In this document: positions 1 to 7,893 of the stretch, one piece after another
Numbering within the stretch: position 1 is the stretch's first letter
How the letters are laid out: the number at the start of each line of letters is the position of its first letter
NCBI GenBank assembly: GCA_013204985.1
Contig: JABMLG010000003.1
Coordinates: 186,001 to 250,000, forward strand
From: Microbacteriaceae bacterium VKM Ac-2855
GTDB taxonomy: Bacteria; Actinomycetota; Actinomycetes; Actinomycetales; Microbacteriaceae
Reading direction: 5' to 3'
Length of the DNA stretch: 64,000 bases
Program-made: the position numbers and the translations under genes
The notes under the pieces: generated by a model
Databases searched by the model: none
Told to the model about the DNA's origin: nothing
Seen by the model: the letters and a program-made list of their open reading frames with translations, nothing else

Positions 1-294
1 CAGAACCTCGCGCTGGCGGGTGTCGCACCGCACGATGCGGGCGCCGCCTCCGCGACGGCGAACGCGGCGATGCAGATCGGCGGTTCGCTCGGCCTGTCGA
101 TCTTCACCACGATCTACGCGGGCGTCGTCGGCGGCGGATCCACTCCGGCCGACTTCGTGGTGGGCTACTCCGCGGCGTTCCTCGCCGCGGCCGTCGCGCT
201 GGTGCTCGCCTCCGTGATCGCCGTGATCTTCATCCGCGGCCCGCGCGAGGCGCTGCTGCCCTCGGGCGAGCACGCCGCCGTGCACATGGGCTGA
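1..294 (+). CDS. MFS drug:H+ antiporter (DHA2/EmrB-QacA type), C-terminal fragment
   Basis: The frame is open from the first base of the window and ends with TGA at 292-294, so only the last ~97 residues are seen. They contain a helix with a GGSLGLSIFTTIYAG stretch and a second strongly hydrophobic segment (FLAAAVALVLASVIAVIFI), followed by a short polar tail. This end, with a 'NAAMQIGGSLG' run before the penultimate helices, is typical of 14-helix DHA2 exporters. Substrate cannot be inferred. A strong hairpin terminator follows at once. The family call is inference from a fragment. Confidence 0.72.
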   Translation, partial: QNLALAGVAPHDAGAASATANAAMQIGGSLGLSIFTTIYAGVVGGGSTPADFVVGYSAAFLAAAVALVLASVIAVIFIRGPREALLPSGEHAAVHMG

Positions 295-314
295 CCCCCT
301 CGCGTTCCGAAAAG

Positions 315-349
315 TTGCAGGAGTGGGCGCCCCACTCCTGCAATTTTTC
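315..349 (+). terminator. Rho-independent terminator
   Basis: A perfect 13-bp stem, TTGCAGGAGTGGG (315-327) against CCCACTCCTGCAA (331-343), has a 3-nt loop and is followed by TTTTT. It closes the antiporter transcript before nagB. Confidence 0.9.
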
Positions 350-359
350 GTGCGGGGGA

Positions 360-377
360 TACACTGGTACGGACCAG
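360..377 (+). promoter_or_regulatory. Possible GntR/DasR-type operator and -10 element before nagB
   Basis: CTGGT at 364-368 and ACCAG at 373-377 form a 5-bp inverted repeat with a 4-bp centre. This has the spacing of the GlcNAc-regulator (DasR/NagR) box TGGTCTAGACCA, though the centre differs. TACACT (360-365) just before it could be a -10 hexamer. The site lies 20 bp upstream of the nagB start, where a repressor would block transcription. Assignment to DasR is inference. Confidence 0.4.
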
Positions 378-396
378 ACCGGACCAGGAGGCGCCC

Positions 397-1176
397 GTGG
401 AGATCGTGATCGAGCAGGATGAACGTGCGGTCGCCCGCACCGTCGCCGACATCGTCGAAGGCTACGTGCGCTCCGGCGCGACGACCCTCGGCCTCGCGAC
501 CGGCTCGACGCCGCTCGGCAGCTACCGCGAGCTGATCCGCCGCCACGAGGAGGAGGGGCTCAGCTTCGCCGAAGCCCGCGCCTTCCTGCTCGACGAGTAC
601 GTCGGCCTGCCCGCCGCGCATCCGGAGTCGTACCACTCGGTGATCCGCCGCGACTTCGTGGACCACATCGACCTCGATCCGTCGCGCGTGCGCAGCCCGA
701 ACGGCGAGGCGGCCGAGATCGGCGCGGAAGCCACGGCGTACGACGCCGCGATCGGCGAGGCCGGTGGGGTCGACGTGCAGTTCCTCGGCATCGGCACCGA
801 CGGCCACGTCGGATTCAACGAGCCGATGTCGTCGCTCGCCTCGCGCACTCGGGTGAAGACCCTGACGGAGCAGACCCGGCGCGACAACGCCCGCTTCTTC
901 GCCGACGCGGCCGAGGTGCCGCACCACGTGCTCACCCAGGGGCTCGGCACCATCTCGGAGGCGCGGCACCTGATCCTCATCGGTCTTGGAGCGGGCAAGG
1001 CGGCCGCGATCGCCGCCGCGGTCGAGGGTCCGCTGGCAGCGATGTGCCCCGCCTCGGTGCTGCAACTGCATCCGCACGTGACCGTCGTGGTCGACGAAGC
1101 CGCCGCCGCCGGGCTCACGCACGCCGACTACTACCGCTACGCCATCGCGAACAAGCCGGCCTGGCAGCGGTTCTGA
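397..1176 (+). CDS. nagB: Glucosamine-6-phosphate deaminase
   Basis: Converts glucosamine-6-phosphate to fructose-6-phosphate and ammonia in the cytoplasm, the last step of amino-sugar catabolism. The 259-residue length is close to the usual ~266. Visible motifs are the phosphate-binding [10 protein letters not shown] (32-41), DEY (66-68) and [13 protein letters not shown] (131-143), holding the catalytic Asp135, His137 and Glu142 (E. coli D141/H143/E148 equivalents). The GTG start at 397 is chosen for the upstream purine run ending in GGAGG. cutC follows with a 1-bp overlap. No nagA is visible here. A DasR-like inverted repeat lies upstream. Confidence 0.95.
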   Translation: MEIVIEQDERAVARTVADIVEGYVRSGATTLGLATGSTPLGSYRELIRRHEEEGLSFAEARAFLLDEYVGLPAAHPESYHSVIRRDFVDHIDLDPSRVRSPNGEAAEIGAEATAYDAAIGEAGGVDVQFLGIGTDGHVGFNEPMSSLASRTRVKTLTEQTRRDNARFFADAAEVPHHVLTQGLGTISEARHLILIGLGAGKAAAIAAAVEGPLAAMCPASVLQLHPHVTVVVDEAAAAGLTHADYYRYAIANKPAWQRF

Positions 1177-1886
1177 TGCCGCTGCTCGAGCTCGCCGTGC
1201 AGGATGCGGCCGGCGCGCGCGTCGCGGCAGACGCCGGTGCCGCGCGCGTCGAACTGTGCGCTGCGCTGGCGGGCACGGGGGGCCTGACGCCCAGCCTCGG
1301 CACGATCGAGGCCGCTGTCACCGTCGGCGTGCCGGTGCACGTGCTGGTTCGGCCGCGCGCCGGCGGGTTCGTCTACGACGCCGACGAGGTCGCGCTCACC
1401 GAACGCGACATCCGCGCGGCGCTCGGGGCCGGCGCATCCGGAGTGGTGGTGGGTGCCCTCAGCGCCGACGGCCGTCTCGATACGGAGGCACTCGCGCGGT
1501 ACGTGGACGCCGCATCCGGGGCGCCGGTCACCTTCCACCGCGCGCTCGACGTGATGCTCGCGGCGGGGGTGGGCCCGGCGGATGCGCTGGCCTCGCTGAG
1601 CGGTGTGACCCGGGTGCTCACCAGCGGAGGCGCAGCGAACTGCCGCCAGGGCGTCACGACGTTGGCGGAGCTGGTCGCGGCCGGCTCGAGCATCGAGATC
1701 ATGGCCGGCGGCGGGGTCAGAGTCGCCGACATTCCGGCGCTGATCGCGGTGGGGGTGGACGCGGTGCACCTCTCGGCCCGACGCGCCGTCGACGGGCCAC
1801 CCGCCGGCCCCGGCGGCGGGCCCTCCGGCTGGGACGTGACGGATGCGGCCCTCGCGCGATCCGCGGCCGAGGCGCTCGCCGAGTAG
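1176..1886 (+). CDS. cutC: CutC family protein
   Basis: A 236-residue TIM-barrel protein of the CutC family, historically called a copper homeostasis protein although its true function is unsettled. Family motifs are RVELC (24-28), GGLTPS (35-40), VRPRAGGFVY (58-67), VVGAL (91-95) and TFHRALD (119-125). The ATG at 1176 overlaps the nagB stop as ATGA, indicating translational coupling. A longer open frame upstream only shadows nagB. Co-transcription with nagB hints at a sugar-related role, which is inference. The C-terminal ~30 residues are Gly/Pro rich. Confidence 0.9.
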   Translation: MPLLELAVQDAAGARVAADAGAARVELCAALAGTGGLTPSLGTIEAAVTVGVPVHVLVRPRAGGFVYDADEVALTERDIRAALGAGASGVVVGALSADGRLDTEALARYVDAASGAPVTFHRALDVMLAAGVGPADALASLSGVTRVLTSGGAANCRQGVTTLAELVAAGSSIEIMAGGGVRVADIPALIAVGVDAVHLSARRAVDGPPAGPGGGPSGWDVTDAALARSAAEALAE

Positions 1887-1926
1887 GCGCGGGGCGCATC
1901 CGCTGTTATCGTCGCGGGACGACGAC

Positions 1927-2263
1927 CCGCGCGCGAGGCGGACGGTGGCACGCGATGCACCGTCCTCTCCGGGGCTACCCCGGGGCACGAAGACCGACTG
2001 AGCCACGCGACGCAGGCGCCTCTCTGCGCTTCGCGCAGCCGAGCGCCCGCACTGATCGACAGGTCGCGCGCGGGTCGTCGCCCTCCCGCGCCCCCTCCCT
2101 CCCGCGCCCCCTCCCTCCGCCCACCTCCCTCTTGCGAGGGACCCCTCCTGTGCGCGTCGGACCCGCTCAGAGGGGGTCCCGCGCGCACAGGAGGGGTCCC
2201 TCGCAAGAAGGGTGCCGGAGGAGGGGCAGGAGGAGGTACGGAGGAGGGGCAGCGCACGCGCGG
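1927..2263 (+). ncRNA. Candidate retron msr-msd RNA
   Basis: No gene fits this ~340-bp gap, but it is densely structured and lies just upstream of a retron-type RT. In order there are three short hairpins: GGACGGTG 1940-1947 / CACCGTCC 1958-1965; CCGGGG 1969-1974 / CCCCGG 1978-1983; and a two-part stem with GGCGC 2015-2019 / GCGCC 2043-2047 enclosing CTGCGC / GCGCAG. A long hairpin spans about 2081-2250. This is the msr-then-msd-then-RT order of retrons. CCGCGCG (1927-1933) can pair with CGCGCGG (2257-2263) as a weak a1/a2 candidate. The ends are estimates, and the branching guanosine cannot be placed. Confidence 0.5.
2131..2207 (+). repeat. Long inverted repeat, candidate msd stem
   Basis: Two perfect 26-bp arms lie at 2131-2156 (begins CTTGCGAGGGACCCCTCCTG) and 2182-2207. 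The 25-bp centre itself contains GGACCC/GGGTCC. Outside the arms, a pyrimidine tract (2081-2130, with two 16-bp copies of CCCTCCCGCGCCCCCT) faces a purine tract (2208-2250), so the hairpin probably extends much further. No T-run follows, so it is not an ordinary terminator. Confidence 0.85.
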
Positions 2264-2300
2264 CGGCGCCGCGTAGGGTGTGACGCGCGAGGGGGTGCGC

Positions 2301-3674
2301 GTGACGGATCGGCCGACGGATGCGGCGCTGCTGTTCGCGCGCCGACGTGAGCCCGACACCGACAGCGTCGCACGAGCGCTAGCGCACGCGTTCCTCTCCA
2401 CGGAGTGGACCCACGCCGAACTCGTCGCGGCGGGCGCCGACGCGCTGGGCTCACGGCGGCGCTGGCTCGGCCCGCTCGCCACCGACGTGCTGATCGCGTT
2501 CCCGCATCCGCCGCACGAAGCGCCGCGGGAGCTGGCCCGGTGCATCGCCACGAACGAGCGGATGCGCGCCGCGCTCCGACGCGCCGTCAAGCGCGGAACC
2601 CCGGTCATCATCGCGCACCACGTGCTCGCCGAGCCCGTCGCCCCCGCTTCCGCCTCGCCGGTGCCGCGGCTCGCGTCCGTCACCGAACTCGCCGCTGCGC
2701 TGCACCTCGAGATCGGTGAGCTGGAGTGGTTCGCCGACACGAGACTGCAGCTGCGCCGCGCCTCCTCGACGCGACTGCAGCACTACCGCTACGAGTGGCG
2801 GGAGCGCCCCGGGCGACTGCCGCGACTGCTCGAGGTGCCCGGCCGCCGGCTCCGCGCCGCCCAACGCGCGGCGCTCGACGCCGTGATCGGCCTCGCCCCG
2901 CTGCACGACGCGGCGCACGGCTTCGTGCCCGGTCGCAGCGCCCGAACCGGTGCAGAGCGGCACGTCGGCAGCGAGGTCGTGATCGCCCTCGACCTGACCA
3001 CCTTCTTCGCCCGGGTCACCGCGCGCGACGTGTACCGTGCCCTGCGCGCGGAGGGCCTGCCCGAGTCCGTCGCCTACGTCCTCACCGGCCTCTGCACGCA
3101 CGCCGTGCCGTATCGGGTGGCCGCGCATCCGCCTCGCGGCGGCGACCTCGACGAGCGCTTCGCGTTGCAGAAGGCGCTCACGGTTCCGCACCTGCCGCAG
3201 GGCGCCCCCACCTCGCCCGCCCTGGCGAACCTCTGCGTGCGCCGGTTGGATGCGCGCCTCGCGGGCTACGCCGAGGCCGCGGGCGCCGTCTACACCCGGT
3301 ACGCCGACGACCTCGCCTTCAGCGGCGGCCCGGCGCTGGCGCGGCGAGCGGATGCGTTCGCGCGCGGCGTGCGGCGGATCGTTGCGAGCGAGGGCCACGA
3401 GCTCAACGACCACAAGACGCGGATCCGCACCGCCTCTGTGCGCCAGAGCGTCACGGGGATCGTGGTGAACACGCGGCCCAACGTCACCCGGGCCGAGTAC
3501 GACGCACTCAAGGCAACGCTGCACAACTGCATCCGCGACGGTCCGGCGTCGCAGAACCGGGCCGGTCACGCCGAGTTCCGCGCGCACCTTCTCGGCCGGA
3601 TCTCGTGGATCGCCTCACTGAACCCGGCCCGCGGCGAACGCTTGCGTGCGGAGTTCGATCGCATCCCGTGGTGA
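2301..3674 (+). CDS. Retron-type reverse transcriptase with N-terminal extension
   Basis: RNA-directed DNA polymerase expected to make msDNA from the upstream RNA. Numbered from the GTG at 2301 (457 aa), RT motifs are HGFVPGRSARTGAERHVG (206-223, the region of the retron NAxxH motif, here with Gly for Asn), DLTTFF (231-236, first catalytic Asp), QGAPTSPALAN (300-310), YADD (334-337), HKTRIR (371-376) and VTGIVVN (384-390, the retron VTG motif). No group II intron maturase or endonuclease domain follows. Residues 1-125 precede the RT core and resemble nothing I know. GAGGGGG at 2289-2295 supports the 2301 start; GTG 2280 is possible. No separate effector gene is adjacent: cutC lies before it and ddaH after. 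Confidence 0.88.
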   Translation: MTDRPTDAALLFARRREPDTDSVARALAHAFLSTEWTHAELVAAGADALGSRRRWLGPLATDVLIAFPHPPHEAPRELARCIATNERMRAALRRAVKRGTPVIIAHHVLAEPVAPASASPVPRLASVTELAAALHLEIGELEWFADTRLQLRRASSTRLQHYRYEWRERPGRLPRLLEVPGRRLRAAQRAALDAVIGLAPLHDAAHGFVPGRSARTGAERHVGSEVVIALDLTTFFARVTARDVYRALRAEGLPESVAYVLTGLCTHAVPYRVAAHPPRGGDLDERFALQKALTVPHLPQGAPTSPALANLCVRRLDARLAGYAEAAGAVYTRYADDLAFSGGPALARRADAFARGVRRIVASEGHELNDHKTRIRTASVRQSVTGIVVNTRPNVTRAEYDALKATLHNCIRDGPASQNRAGHAEFRAHLLGRISWIASLNPARGERLRAEFDRIPW

Positions 3675-3848
3675 TCCGTTGCGCGCAGCGCCGATGTGCG
3701 CTCATCCATTGCGTGCTGTGGCGAACATCGCAGGATGTGTGCGTGCCACACTGGATGCGGGCGTGCTCCCGCCCGGCGATCCGCAGCCGGCGACCGGAGC
3801 CTCAGGACTCGGTCCGCTCATCCGCAGCCTTTCCTCAGGAGGACTCGA

Positions 3849-4700
3849 ATGACCGACACCGCACGAATCGAAACGGCCGCGCAGGCCACCATCCCCAGCC
3901 GCACCCCGGTCGCCAAGTCGGTGCTGATGTGCCGCCCCGACCACTTCACGGTCGTCTACCGGATCAACCCGTGGATGGATCCGGAACTACCCACCGACAC
4001 GGGCCTCGCCGTGCGCCAATGGCAGACGCTGTACGACACGTACATCGGTCTGGGCTTCGACGTCCAGTTGATCGACGGAGTCGCGGGCCTACCCGACATG
4101 GTCTACGCGGCCAACGGCGGCTTCGTGATCGACGGCATCGCATACGGCGCCTCCTTCACCTACCCGCAGCGCCAGCCCGAAGGCCCCGCCTACATGGAGT
4201 GGTTCGCGGCGAACGGCTTCGACGTGCGGGTGCCCGAGGAGATCAACGAGGGTGAGGGCGACTTCCTGCCCGTGGGCGGCGTGATCTTGGCGGGCACCGG
4301 CTTCCGCTCCGCGTCGAACTCGCACGAGGAGGTGGCGCGCATCTTCGGCCGCGAGGTCGTCACGCTGAACCTGGTGAACCCGGCGTTCTACCACCTCGAC
4401 ACCGCGATCGCGATCCTCGACGACACCAACATCGCCTACCTGCCCAGCGCCTTCGACGCGGCCGGCAACGCCACCTTGCAAGAGCTCTTCCCCGACGCGA
4501 TCCTCGTTTCGGAGGAGGACGCCGCGGTGCTCGGGCTCAACTCGTTCTCCGACGGCTACAACGTCGTAATAGCCGCCCGCGCGAAGGGTTTCGAGCAGCA
4601 GCTGCGCGAGCGCGGCTACAACCCCATCGGCGTCGACCTCTCGGAGCTGCTCCTCGGCGGCGGCGGCGTCAAGTGCTGCACCCTCGAGCTTCGCCGCTAG
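3849..4700 (+). CDS. ddaH: Dimethylargininase / arginine deiminase-superfamily hydrolase
   Basis: A 283-residue member of the amidinotransferase/deiminase fold, which hydrolyses the guanidino carbon of arginine-type substrates through a Cys-His-Glu triad. Visible are MCRPDHF (27-33), INPWM (39-43), the acidic EGEGDF segment, FYHLDT with the likely catalytic His, and a C-terminal GGGGVKCCT with the nucleophilic Cys. The ATG at 3849 follows AGGAGGA (3837-3843). It is paired with rocD, as in the mycobacterial Rv2323c-rocD locus, so a role in feeding ornithine or citrulline into catabolism is likely. True substrate (arginine, methylarginine or another) is not certain. Confidence 0.82.
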   Translation: MTDTARIETAAQATIPSRTPVAKSVLMCRPDHFTVVYRINPWMDPELPTDTGLAVRQWQTLYDTYIGLGFDVQLIDGVAGLPDMVYAANGGFVIDGIAYGASFTYPQRQPEGPAYMEWFAANGFDVRVPEEINEGEGDFLPVGGVILAGTGFRSASNSHEEVARIFGREVVTLNLVNPAFYHLDTAIAILDDTNIAYLPSAFDAAGNATLQELFPDAILVSEEDAAVLGLNSFSDGYNVVIAARAKGFEQQLRERGYNPIGVDLSELLLGGGGVKCCTLELRR

Positions 4701-4713
4701 CCCATTCCCTTCT

Positions 4714-4777
4714 CGCGCGGGTGTTCCGATCACGCGCACACGGCACGTCACTCGCGTGCGATCGGTACACCCGCGCG
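4714..4777. repeat. Hairpin of the GGCATGCC-loop family (copy 1)
   Basis: The arms CGCGCGGGTGTTCCGATC and GATCGGTACACCCGCGCG are near-perfect complements around a centre containing CGGCACGTCACTCGCGTGCG. It lies in the 106-bp gap between ddaH and rocD. Its arms are very close to those at 22547-22604 and 11349-11405. Confidence 0.8.
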
Positions 4778-4806
4778 TTCCGCGCACGATCCGGAAGGAC
4801 GCCACG

Positions 4807-6036
4807 ATGACGACCACCACCACTCTCGATGCCCTCTCCGCCGAGCTGATCGGCCAGGAGGAGGCGCACGCCGCCCACAACTACCACCCGCTGCCCGTCG
4901 TCGCCGCCTCCGGCGACGGCGCCTGGATCACCGGCGTCGACGGCCGCCGCTACCTCGATTGCCTGGCCGCGTACTCCGCGGTGAACTTCGGCCACTCGCA
5001 TCCGGTGCTGCTGGATGCGGCCCGAGCGCAACTGGGTCGGCTCACGCTGACCAGCCGCGCCTTCCACAACGACCAGCTCGGCCCCTTCGTCACCGCCCTC
5101 GCGAAGCTCGCGAAGAAGGACATGGTGCTGCCGATGAACACGGGCGCCGAAGCCGTCGAGTCGGGCATCAAGGTCGCCCGCGCCTGGGGCTACCGGGTCA
5201 AGGGCGTCGCGGCGGACCAGGCGAACATCATCGTCGCGGCCGGCAACTTCCACGGGCGCACCACCACGATCATCTCGTTCAGCGACGACGCGGAGGCGCG
5301 CGACGGCTTCGCCCCCTACACGCCCGGCTTCCGCACCGTGCCGTTCGGCGACGCGGCCGCCCTCGAAGCCGCGATCGACGAGAACACCGTCGCCGTGCTG
5401 ATCGAGCCGATCCAGGGCGAGGCCGGCATCGTCGTGCCACCGGCCGACTACCTGCCCGCCGTACGCGAGATCACCACGCGGCACAACGTGCTCTTCATCG
5501 CGGATGAGATCCAGTCGGGCCTCGGCCGTGTCGGCGCGACCTTCGCCTGCGACCTCGTGGGCGTCGTGCCCGATCTCTACCTGCTGGGCAAGGCGCTCGG
5601 CGGCGGCATCGTGCCGGTCTCGGCCGTCGTCGGCGATGCCGACGTGCTCGGTGTGCTGCAGCCCGGCCAGCACGGCTCGACCTTCGGCGGCAACCCGCTC
5701 GCCGCAGCCGTCGGGCACGCCGTGGTCGGCATGCTCGCCACCGGCGAGTACCAGGCGCTCGCCCGCGAACGCGGAACGCAGCTGCACGCCCGCCTCACCG
5801 AGCTGATCGGTCGCGGGGTCGTCGCCGTCCGCGGCGCCGGCCTCTGGGCGGGCATCGACATCGATCCCGCACTCGCATCGGGTCGAGCGGTCTGTGAGGC
5901 GCTGATGGAACGCGGTGTGCTCGCGAAGGACACGCACGGCTCCACCATCCGCTTGGCTCCACCCCTCGTCGTCACCGCGGCCGAGATCGACTTCGCCGTC
6001 GACCAGCTCGAGGCGGTACTCGACTCCTTCGCCTGA
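4807..6036 (+). CDS. rocD: Ornithine aminotransferase
   Basis: PLP-dependent class III aminotransferase converting ornithine plus 2-oxoglutarate to glutamate-semialdehyde and glutamate. It is 409 residues, the usual length. It shows MNTGAEAVE, GNFHGRTTT, IEPIQGEAG, ADEIQSGLGRVG and LLGKALGGG with the PLP lysine at 262. The ATG at 4807 is preceded by GGAAGGA (4792-4798). A GTG 51 bp upstream is open but lies in a hairpin-rich leader. With the preceding hydrolase it forms an arginine/ornithine catabolic unit. Other class III aminotransferases are possible but less likely given the neighbour. Confidence 0.92.
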   Translation: MTTTTTLDALSAELIGQEEAHAAHNYHPLPVVAASGDGAWITGVDGRRYLDCLAAYSAVNFGHSHPVLLDAARAQLGRLTLTSRAFHNDQLGPFVTALAKLAKKDMVLPMNTGAEAVESGIKVARAWGYRVKGVAADQANIIVAAGNFHGRTTTIISFSDDAEARDGFAPYTPGFRTVPFGDAAALEAAIDENTVAVLIEPIQGEAGIVVPPADYLPAVREITTRHNVLFIADEIQSGLGRVGATFACDLVGVVPDLYLLGKALGGGIVPVSAVVGDADVLGVLQPGQHGSTFGGNPLAAAVGHAVVGMLATGEYQALARERGTQLHARLTELIGRGVVAVRGAGLWAGIDIDPALASGRAVCEALMERGVLAKDTHGSTIRLAPPLVVTAAEIDFAVDQLEAVLDSFA

Positions 6037-6135
6037 CGCGCGGCGTCGCCGCATGGGTGTGACGGCGTTCCGTGAGTCGGCGGAACGCGATGACGACCCG
6101 CTCCTGGCTCTCGGGGGACGTCGTGCACCGTGCTC

Positions 6136-6259
6136 CGTGTACCAGATCTCAGATGCGGCCGAAGGTCACCCTCGAGGTGACTCGGCGAAGCGCGGAATCC
6201 CGCGGTTCACCGGCCGGCTCACCAGGTGGCCGTTCGCCGGATCTGAGATCCGGTACACG
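6136..6259. repeat. Palindrome-ended element, family C, copy 1 (124 bp)
   Basis: The ends are 19-bp inverted repeats, CGTGTACCAGATCTCAGAT (6136-6154) and ATCTGAGATCCGGTACACG (6241-6259), matching 18 of 19. The interior holds GCGCGGAATCCCGCGG. It sits between the convergent rocD and MFS genes. A second copy of exactly the same length, with the same 25-nt right end, lies inside a coding sequence at 62076-62199. Confidence 0.88.
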
Positions 6260-6288
6260 ACCGACAGCACACCGGCCGCCCAGCGGTG

Positions 6289-7758
6289 TCAGTGCCCTGG
6301 CCGCAGGCCCGTGCCCGGCTCGTCCTTCACGAGCGAGAGCGGATCGGTGATCGCCTCCAGGCTCTGCCGCTCAGCGTTCACGCCGAAGAGCAGGGCGACC
6401 ACACCGCCGACGATCATCACCGCCGCGCCGACGAAGTAGCCGACCGTGAGCGGTCCGCGGTCACTGCCGTCGCCGACGAGGATGCCGTAGAGCAGCGGCG
6501 CCACGGATCCGGCGATCTGGCCGAGTGTGAAGAAGTACGAGATCGCCTGGCTGCGAAGTTCGAGCGGGAAGATCTCGCTCACGGTGAGGTAGGCGGAGGA
6601 GGCGCCCGCCGAGGCGAAGAAGAACGAGACGCACCAGAAGATCGTCTGCGTCGTCGCCGTCAGGACGTCCATGCTGAACAGCAGCGCCGACACGGCGAGC
6701 ACCACCCCGCTGACGCCGTAGGTGAGGAAGATCATCTTCCTGCGTCCCCACACGTCGAAGAGGTGCCCGAGCACGAGCGGGCCGAGCAGGTTGCCGATCG
6801 CGAACGGGAAGAAGAAGTACGAGACGGCGCTGTTCTCGACTCCGTAGAAGTTCTCGAGCACCAGCGCGTAGGTGAAGAAGATCGCGTTGTACAGGAACGA
6901 TTGCGTGATCATCATGGTCGCGCCCACGAGCGTGCGCTTCGGGTAGTCCTTGATCAGCACCCGCGCGATCACCCGGAACGGGATGCTCTCCATCGGCTTC
7001 ACGGTGATCGCCTTCGACTCGTCGACCGGCTCCAGCTCGCCGCCCTCCGCCTTCACCCGGTGCTCGATCTCGTCGACGGTCTTCTCTGCCTCCTCCTCGC
7101 GCCCGTGCGTCATCAGCCAGCGCGGGCTCTCGGGGATGTGTCGACGCAGGTAGATGATCGCCAGGCCCAGGATCGGGCCGATGAAGAAGGCGAGGCGCCA
7201 GCCGACGTTCTCGGCGAAGGCGTCGCTGAGGAAGTACACGTTCGCCGCGGCGCCCAGCGCTGCTCCGCCCCAGTAGGTGCCGTTGATCGCGATATCGACG
7301 CGGCCCCGGTACTTCGAGGGGATCAGCTCGTCGATCGCGGAGTTGATCGCCGCATACTCTCCACCGATGCCCATACCCGCGATGAAGCGGAACACCAGCA
7401 GGAAGCCGTAGGCCGGCGAGAGCCCGGCCAGACCGCTCGCGACGAGATAGATCACGAGCGTCAGGATGAAGAGCTTGCGCCGACCGAGCCGGTCCGACAT
7501 CCGGCCGAAGATCAGCGCCCCCGCGATCTGACCGAACAGGTACACGGTGCCGAGCAGTCCCACTTCGGCGGAGGAGAGGCCGAACTCCTTCGCGAAGCCG
7601 GCGGAGGCGACGATCTGGATCTCGAGGCCGTCCAGCACCCAGGAGAAGCCGAGGCCCACCACGATCGACCAGTGGAACCGGGTCCAGGGCAGGCGGTCGA
7701 TGCGGGCGGGGACGAGGCTCTTCACCGGCGCGTCACTCTTACCTGTGGTCGTCGACAT
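6289..7758 (-). CDS. MFS transporter (sugar/aromatic acid:H+ symporter type)
   Basis: A 489-residue membrane protein with about 12 helices. The classic MFS signature GRMSDRLGRRK follows TM2-3, and PESPRWLM lies after TM6, typical of the metabolite:H+ symporter and sugar porter branches. The first helix carries WSIVVGLGFSWVLDGLEI. A charged central loop (about 220-260) separates the two halves. It is transcribed divergently from an SMP-30 family lactonase 135 bp away, so a sugar or sugar-acid substrate is plausible. The exact substrate is unknown. Confidence 0.88.
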   Translation of the reverse strand: MSTTTGKSDAPVKSLVPARIDRLPWTRFHWSIVVGLGFSWVLDGLEIQIVASAGFAKEFGLSSAEVGLLGTVYLFGQIAGALIFGRMSDRLGRRKLFILTLVIYLVASGLAGLSPAYGFLLVFRFIAGMGIGGEYAAINSAIDELIPSKYRGRVDIAINGTYWGGAALGAAANVYFLSDAFAENVGWRLAFFIGPILGLAIIYLRRHIPESPRWLMTHGREEEAEKTVDEIEHRVKAEGGELEPVDESKAITVKPMESIPFRVIARVLIKDYPKRTLVGATMMITQSFLYNAIFFTYALVLENFYGVENSAVSYFFFPFAIGNLLGPLVLGHLFDVWGRRKMIFLTYGVSGVVLAVSALLFSMDVLTATTQTIFWCVSFFFASAGASSAYLTVSEIFPLELRSQAISYFFTLGQIAGSVAPLLYGILVGDGSDRGPLTVGYFVGAAVMIVGGVVALLFGVNAERQSLEAITDPLSLVKDEPGTGLRPGH

Positions 7759-7850
7759 CGGCTTTCCCTTCGAACGCGGCGCGGCGCGGAGGGCGTCGGC
7801 GTGACTGACTCGATGACCCTACGCTCATACATGGCTGCGCTATCGACCCA

Positions 7851-7879
7851 TTGCATCGGTGCTCGCCGAGGAGTACAAG
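7851..7879 (+). promoter_or_regulatory. Candidate sigma-70-type promoter of the SMP-30 gene
   Basis: TTGCAT (7851-7856) and TACAAG (7874-7879) are 17 bp apart. A start site near 7886-7892 would make the GTG at 7894 nearly leaderless, which fits the lack of a ribosome-binding site. Confidence 0.4.
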
Positions 7880-7893
7880 ACGCCTACGCTGGG

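Noticed and set aside
2301-3674. Reverse transcriptase as part of a group II intron
   Set aside because: No maturase X domain or HNH endonuclease follows the YADD region, no intron 5'/3' boundaries are evident, and the VTG motif points to retrons.
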